The position numbers and the translations under genes are program-made. The notes under the pieces are model-generated. The model saw nothing but the letters and a program-made list of their open reading frames with translations, had not been told where the DNA came from and searched no databases. Positions 5,282 through 14,200 of a DNA stretch of 26,327 nucleotides are shown one piece after another. Origin of the DNA: a virus; IMG/VR virus record IMGVR_UViG_3300018421_000170, positions 1-26,327 of that record. One strand, 5' to 3'. Position 1 is the stretch's first letter. Each line of letters begins with the position of its first letter.

Positions 5282-8200
5282 ATGATAAAAACTGGATTTG
5301 AGACGAGGGTAAAAGTTCAGCAAGTTATTGAGAACCAATTACCAGAGTTTTTACGTTCTGAAAGTCCTAAAGCGGTAGATTTTCTCAAGCAATATTATAT
5401 TTCTCAGGAATATCAAGGTGGTCCTGTTGACATTGCAGAGAATCTGGACCAGTATTTAAGGTTAGATAATCTTTCGCCAGAAGTTATTTCTGGATCTACC
5501 ACATTGAGTGGTGATATTACAGATTCGTCCGATACCATTAGTGTCAATTCCACTAAGGGATTCCCAGCACAGTATGGTTTGTTCCAGGTTGATAATGAAA
5601 TTATCACCTACACTGGTATCACAACCAACTCATTCACTGGTTGTATCAGAGGTTTCAGTGGTATTACCACGTATCGCTCCGATTCAAATCCAGAAGAACT
5701 CGTCTTCTCCACATCCAGTAAAGTATCTCACACCTCTGGTTCCTCAGTCAAGAACCTGAGTGCAGAGTTCTTAAAGGAATTCTATAAGAAATTAAAGTAT
5801 ACATTTACTCCTGGTCTGGAGGATGTTGATTTTGTTTCTGATCTCGATGTCAGTAACTTCATCAAAGAAGCAAGAACTCTTTATCAGGCAAAGGGAACCA
5901 AGGAATCATTCAGAATTCTTTTTAATGTTCTCTATGGAGTAACCCCACAGGTTGTAGATCTTGAAGATTACCTTATAAAACCTTCAAGCGCACAGTTCTT
6001 AAGAAGAGAAATTGTTGTTGCTGAGAGAGTTTCTGGTGATCCAAACAAACTGATCGGTCAAACGATCAAAAAGTCAAGCGATACCACGACTCAGGGTTCT
6101 GTATCTGAAGTTGAGATCTTTACAAGAGCAGGCATATCCACATACTATAAGATTGGTCTGTTTGTTGGGTATGATGATAAGGACCTGATTGAGGGTACTT
6201 TCAACATTCAACCAAAGGCATATGCTGTCAATGCAGTTTCTGCAGGTTCTTCTGTAATTACTGTTGATTCTACTATTGGATTCCCTAGCAGTGGAACCAT
6301 TGTATCTGGAACCGACAGCATTACCTATGGTAGCAAGACCGTAAACCAGTTCTTAGATTGTAGTGGTATTGATAATGATATTGCTATCAAGGATGAAGTA
6401 AGAACTGATGAAGTCTTCTTTGGATATGAAGATGGAGATATAACCAAAAAAGTTGAGATTCGTGTCACTGGCGTCTTGTCTGAGTTTAGTCAGATTGGAG
6501 ACATCAAACTTTCAAGTGAAGGGCAGAAACTTTACGTCAAGAACGTTGGTGAAAAGATCTTAAATCCAGAGAGTAATAAGACAAGAAAGCAGATATTTGC
6601 AAACTCCTGGATCTATAATACAAGTTCCAGATTTGAAGTTGAGGATGTCAGTGGTTCTACTTTTGAACTCAAGGGTAATATTGACAGATCAACTCTGAAA
6701 GTAGGTGATACCGTTGATATTCTTGAAGGGTCTACAGAGACTGTAGCACACACTGGGGCAACTGTAGCAACTATTTCTGGTAGACAGATAACCCTAGACA
6801 ACTTAACAGGGTTTACTGAAAATACTTCGGTAAATTATACCATCAGAAGAACTTTAGAGACTGTAACAAGTTCTGGAACGCCCATCATTTACGGCAACAA
6901 TGTTCTAACATCTGATACTCAGAATGTTTACAGCAGTGGTGATGAGTATTTCTATGTTGCTTCAAACTCATTACCTTCTTACGACATAACAAAGAACGTT
7001 GTAAAAGCAACTCTTGCGTCTGCAACTGGAACTGCTCTGAAGGGATATGATATCAATACTGAGAAGTATTCTATTCTCTCATTCAGTTCAAGTGTTCCAT
7101 TCTTGACTGGCGATGAAGTTTATTACACTGCTTCTGATGACACCCTTATCGGTGTTCCTGAAGGTACATATTATGTAAAGGTTCTGTCCCCAGATAACCA
7201 AATAAAACTATATCTTTCAAGATCTCTGATCGTTACTGACAGTCCTGTTGAGTTTACTTCAGCATCTGCAGATGGTTCGCATACTTTCGTTCTGGCAACT
7301 CAGAAAGATGAGAAGATCAGACCACAGAAAGTACTGAAGAAGTTCCCAACAGAGAAGAATATTAAGACTGGTAATAATACTCCAACGATTCCAGGATCTA
7401 CTGGAATGCTTATCAATGGCGTAGAAGTAATAAATTACAAGTCTTTAGACAAAGTTTACTACGGTCCCGTCGATTACGTTACTCTTTATAATAAGGGTAA
7501 GGATTATGATGTTGTAAGTCCACCATCCGTAACCGTATCATCTCCAGGAACAGGAACAACTTCTTTGATTAGACCAGTTGTAACTGGTACTATTGAGGAC
7601 GTTATCGTTGATCCGCAAAATTTTGATATTAAGAGAGTTATTTCTGCAACAGTAACTGGTGGTAATGGTAGTGGAACTGTTCTGCAGCCAGTTGTAGAAG
7701 AAAGATTTAGAGAAGTTGAGTTTGATGCTCGTCTCACTGGTGATGGTGGTGGCATTGATATGGTGAATGAAACCATCACATTCTTAGAAGATCACAATCT
7801 CAGGGAAGGTGATGCTATTGTCTATAACAGAAATGGCAATAGTCCTGTTGGTGTTGGATCTTTTGGTGGCAACAATAACTACCTTGGCGATGATTTAAGC
7901 AGTGGTTCTGTTTATTACGCTGAGATTGTAAACACCTCTACAATTAAGTTATATCCAACAGAGGCTGATTACAATAGTGGTATCAATACTATTGGATTTA
8001 CTACATCAGTTACTCAAGGTATTCATAACTTTAGAACCTTTGAAGGTAAGAATACCCTCAGATCTATCAAGATCCTTGAGGCTGGTAGTGCTTATCAGAA
8101 CAGAAGACTTATTGTAGAACCAGAAAATATTTCATCGATTGACAATATTATCACTTTTGAGGACCATGGATTCAATGATGGAGATATTGTAACCTATTCT

Positions 8201-11200
8201 ACTGACGGAACTACGATTGGTGGTCTCTCTGCTTCCAACAGATACTACATTCTGAAGCAAGATGATGATAGATTCAAACTTGCCAATGCAGGTGTCGGTG
8301 GAACAATAACCACAAACTATGAAAGAAGGGAGTATGTAAACCTGACTTCCTCTGGTACTGGGTATCAGAATTTTGCATATCCCGATATTCAAATTAATTT
8401 GGATGTCGAATATGATGGAGTTACAGGAACTATAACAGCAACTCCTATTATCAGAGGAGAAATATCACATCTATATCTCTATGAGAAGGGAACTGGATAT
8501 GGTTCGGACGTTATCAACTTCCATAAGAGACCAAAAATTACCATTCAAAATGGTAAGGATGCTGAGATACAACCTATTGTATCTGGTGGGAAGATTGTTG
8601 CAGTACAAGTAACCAATGGTGGTAGTGAGTATACTTCAGCACCACTTCTGACTGTTAATGGTGTTGGTGTTGGTGCTAGACTGAGAGCAGTTGTAAATGC
8701 TGACGGAGAAATAACCAGCGTAGTCATTATCAATGCTGGTGTTGGATACGATTCCAATACTACTGTAACTGCTACTCCGAACGGCAGAAATGCTTTTGCT
8801 GAGGCATCTGTAAGACATCTGACACTTAATAACGTAGACAGATTTGACAATGAGATTCTGGTAGAGAATCCAGATAATTCTCAGGGTATTGAGTATGGTA
8901 TTGTTGGTTATTCTACTGATATTGGTTCAAACCTTCTCGACGATGGAACCGAACACTCACCAATTATTGGTTGGGCTTATGATGGAAATCCAATCTATGG
9001 ACCATATGCATACACTGATCCATATGATTCCGACTCAACAATTAAGACTCTTGATTCTGGATATACGCTTTCCACTTCGAATGTTGTTGATAGACCATCA
9101 GGATTTTCAAATGGATTCTTTGTCGAAGACTATACGTACGACAACTCTGGCGACTTAGACCAATATAACGGAAGATATGGCAAGACTCCAGACTTCCCTA
9201 ATGGCGTCTATGCATATTTTGCAACGTTAGACTCGTCATTGGACGCAGAGTTCCCATACTTTGTTGGAGATACCTACAGAAACATTCCACTGGTTCAAGA
9301 TGTAAATCAAGATTTTGATTTCAATAACTCTAATCTGACGAGAAACACACTTCCATACAATGTAGCAGAACCATTCTCTGACAACGATTTCATTTCCGAA
9401 CCCAATGAAATCCTTACTCAAACAGCAACTATTGAGTCAACCGCAAGAGGAAGAGTTACTCAACTGATTATCAATCAGGCAGGTTCTGGATATGCTGTTG
9501 GCGATGTAGTAAACTTTGATAATACTGGCACTGACGGTTGCTGTTTGAATGCTGATATTAAAACTGTTACAGGAAAAACCATCTCTGATGTAACATCTAC
9601 TACAGTTTCTTTCCCAGCAACCAAACTTATCTGGGAAGATGATAACAAACTGTCACTGCATGTAAGTCCCATCAACACCTTGGTTGATGGCGATAGCGTA
9701 TTCATTTCTGGTCTGACAACTGATATTCAGGGTATCAGTGGTCTCTCTAAGTCTCATAAGATTGGTATTAAGAGTGATACCACTTCTGTGATGAAGGAGA
9801 TTTCAACAAACGCAACTGCTGGAGTTGTAACTGATATCTATGTCTCCAGAATACCTTCTATTGTATCTGTAGGATCTTCAATAGGCATTGGAACAGAGAT
9901 ATTCTCCGTTCTTAATGTATTCCCCCAAAATAAAGTTCTAAGGGTCTCCAGAGGCGTTACAGGCACCGCTCACACGGTATCTACTGAAGCTTCAGTATTC
10001 GATGGAAAACTTACACTGAACTTCAGTACACAATACTTTAATTCCAAACTTGACGATAAAGTATACTTCAATCCAACACAATCTGTTGGTATTGGAACAA
10101 CGACTGGTATATCTGTATCCAAGAGTTACTCGATTGGCGATCTCACATCTACAATCTCCGTTCCAACTCAGAGCATTTATCTTCCAAATCATCCCTTCAA
10201 GACTTCACAAGAAGTTTCCTTTACAAGGGAGAGTGGTTCAAACACACTTTCAGTATCAGATACTGAAACGAGTTCGCCTTTCAACTTACATTCTGGTTCA
10301 GATACTCAAACTGTATATGTAATCAGTAAGTCTAAAGATTATATCGGTTTAGCAACTGAGGTTGGTCTCACTACAAGCACTGATGGATTGTACTTCAGAT
10401 CCTTCACCGCAAATGGAGATTCTGATGATTACAAATATGCATTTGAGTCAAACTTTACACAAGTTACTGGTGAAGTTAAGAAAGTAAGTACAACAGTTTC
10501 TGTTGGTTCTTCTCACTTAATGAATAATGGAGATTCTATCACTCTGACTGTAGAACCTAACCAATCAGTTGGTGTTGGAACTTCAACTGGAATTGTCGTT
10601 AAGTATAATTCCACATTCGAAAAACTGTTGGTAAATCCAGTCGGATTTAATTCAACTGGAGTAAGCACAACTGCAAATACGATTACTCTCACATCACATA
10701 ACTTTGAAACTGGCGATAAAGTATTCTACAATTCGACAGATACTCTTATCTCTGGTCTGACTACTGGAGCGTACTTTGTTTATAGAGTAGATAGTGACAA
10801 TATTAAACTGTCAAATACTAAGTTCTCTGCAGAAAGTCTTCCCCCAACTGTTGTAAGTTTTGCTTCAACTGGTGGCGCAAGTCAAGAGTTGTCTAAGATC
10901 AATCCAAAGATCGAAGTTATCAGAAATAATAACCTAGTATTTGACGTATCTGATACTTCACTTAATGGATTCAACTTCAAGATATTCAAGGACAAAGACT
11001 TCTACAACGAGTTGGTTTCTACTGGATCTACCACTACATTTAGTGTAACTGGGTTTGGTACAGTTGGTGTTACCACTAATGCTACAGTTACATTGGATTA
11101 TAGTGAAGGGTTGTCAACAAGACTTTATTATGCTTTAGAAAAGGGTGGATACATTAGCACGTCTGATACTGAAGTATCCAGTAATGCGGAGATTGCTTTT

Positions 11201-14200
11201 GTAGATAGTGCTTACAATGGTTCCTATAAAATCTCTGGCATAACTTCAAATACATTTAATATTTCACTTTCATCTATCCCAGAAGTATCAAATTATACTT
11301 CAAGCAATACCGAGACTCTGAAGTATTCATCTTCTTCTCCAACTGCTCGTGGTGGTGTAGATTCACTGAAAGTTATTTCTTCTGGTAATAACTACAAGAA
11401 ACTTCCAAAGTTTGTAAATATCACCTCTGCTGCAGGTGTAAATGCTGATATCATTCCACAATCTACAGAAATCGGTAGAATCAATGAAGTCACTATCATC
11501 GATCAAGGTTTTGATTTCTCTGCAGATAAGACTCTGAACCCAGAGGTTTATATCTCACCTATCGTCAATGTTATCAACAAGAATACTATTTCTGGTATCA
11601 GTATTGTATCTGGAGGTTCAAATTATACAACAGCACCAGATCTCGTTATCGTAAATCCAGATAATGGAACTGCTTACGATACTGGTTTCTTAGAGGCAGA
11701 ACTTCAAGGTTCATCTATTGCTAGTGTTTCAATCCAGGAAACTCCTAAGGGACTGTCGGAAACTGTCAACAAAGTATATGCTATCAACAACAGCAATGGT
11801 GTTGCAATAAGCACGATCAGATCGTCTTCTTCTGGAATTGTAACTTGTACTCTCGTAACACCTCTCACTGGGTTCAGCACGGATGTATTTAGTGTCGGTG
11901 AAGAAATCTTTGTTGAAGGAATTCAAAAGTACGGTACTGATGGCGAAGGATTCAACTCTGAAGACCATGAGTATAATTTCTTCACCGTAACTTCATATAC
12001 TAATACAAACCCTGCTATTGTAGCATTTGATATTTCAGACTTCACCTCAAATGCAGGTATTGCAGTAACGAATCAGAATTCTTTTGCTTCTATCATTAGC
12101 AAGTCGAACTATCCTGTATTTACAGTAACTCAGACAAAGAATAACTTTATTGTTGGCGAAACTTTATACACCAAGAATGGTTCCACTTATACTGAAAGAG
12201 ATTTGGTTATTACTGAAGATAGTGAAGACTTTATCAAGGTATATGGAACATACACACTTGAAGAAGGTGACGTTATCCTTGGAAAGGATTCTGGAACATT
12301 AGCAACCGTCAATACAACCACTGAAAATAGAGCTATATTCAGAGTAGACTATTCACTCAGAAAAGATATCGGATGGGCTGACGATGTTGGTAAACTCAAT
12401 GAAGATTATCAGGTAACTCCAGATAACGACTACTATCAGAATCTCTCTTACACAATCAAGAGTCCAATTGAGTGGGAAGATCTTGTAACGCCTGTTAATA
12501 GACTCCTCCACACATCCGGTCTCAAGAACTTTGCAGATACTGGTATAACCAGCACAGCAAGTGTATCTGGAGCATCTACTGCATCAACTACTCCTCAGTC
12601 TGCAAGTAGTTTGGCATTGCTTGATATTATTGAGAGTAAGAGAGTTGACACTATCAACAACTTTGATAGAGTCATTGATCTTGAAGTTGAGTCTAATAAG
12701 TCTAAGTTCCTCAAGTTTGAGAATATCAAACTTTCAGACTACATCAAATGCCTGACAAACAGAGTACTGGAAATAGACCAGATAAATGATGAGTTCCTCA
12801 GTGGAAGAAGTGGCAGTGATCTGTTTGTTGACGTTGACGAATACAATGTTGCTGACGGATATAGTCGTTTCTTGGTTCAGATTTCAAATCCAAGTTCAGA
12901 TGATCCAGATAGACAAACAATCGAACTTGTTACCTTACCTTCACCAGACGGAAATATTTTAACACTCGAAAAGGGCACTGTTGTCAGTGAAAATGAAGAT
13001 CTTGGAGAGATTCGTGGATTCATTGGTCCAGATGATGGTCTGAGTCTGAGATTCACTCCAACCGATAGTTTCGATTCTGATTACGATATTAAAGTAATCA
13101 AGAATAACTTCTCTTCAACCCTTGCTGGTGTTGGAACACAGTCTATCGGATTTATCAATCTCACTGGTTCAAACGTATCCGTATCTTCTGGAACTACAGA
13201 ATCTATTATTAGTGCAAATGTTTCTTCAACCGAAGCATTCTTTGCTAATGTAGAGGTTAGAAATACTGCAAACAATGAAAGAAATTATGTTGAAATTTAT
13301 GTAGATCATGATGGAACTGACACCTACATTTCGGAATATTTCTTCGATAATGCTGATACATATCAGACTTCTGGAAACTTTATCGGATCATTTGCTGCCA
13401 ATATTGATTCTGGCGTTCTTTCTATTGACTTCACTAACGACGAGTCTGATACTGTATTCATTCGCTCTAAGATCGTTGGCTTTGGAACCACTGCTTCGGG
13501 CATTGGAACTTACAGATTTGCAGCAACAGGTCAACCTGCAGATAGTGTAAGAAGTGCAAGAATTCAAAGTAACTTTGTAGTTGCTTCTGGAGTATCTACA
13601 GTATTCACAGTATCGTCTTCCGATGTTACTTCTATCAAGTCTATTGCAAAAGTAAGTTATGGAAGCACCAGTGCGCTGCACCAGATGCTGATAACTCACG
13701 ATGGAACAGATTCATATCTGGTCCAGTATCCATTCCTTGCTGTAGAAAATACAACAGGAATCGGAACATTTGGTTCTGTCCTTTCAGGTTCAAACTTAGA
13801 ACTTCAGTTCTTCCCTGAGTCTGGTATAACCGATGTTATTACAGTACAGACACAAAGTGAAATCATTCAAACTGAACTTGATTTTGTCAACACTCCTCTT
13901 GATCTGGTTTATGGACCTATGAGTGAGAGTGTTCTTATCTCTCAATATGATGCAATCAATGGAGATAGAATCAATAAGACTGCGTTTGATTTGGAATATT
14001 CAGGTACTCCAATCTTCCAGAAGACATTCAATCCATCAGATACTGATGTTCTTGAACTTGGAACTGGTACATTTACCATTGACGATCACTTCTTCAACAC
14101 TGGAGAGAAACTGTTCTATGCTTCAGGAACTTCATTTGAAGGTCAAACTTCAAGTGATATGCAGGATTCTGGTGGAACTGGTATCGGAACCACAGTCTTT

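Noticed and set aside
7504-7779. Minus-strand frame of 91 codons
   Set aside because: Antisense to the giant gene; the Val/Pro/Thr-rich translation reflects the reverse of Gly/Thr/Val codons, and no independent signal was seen.
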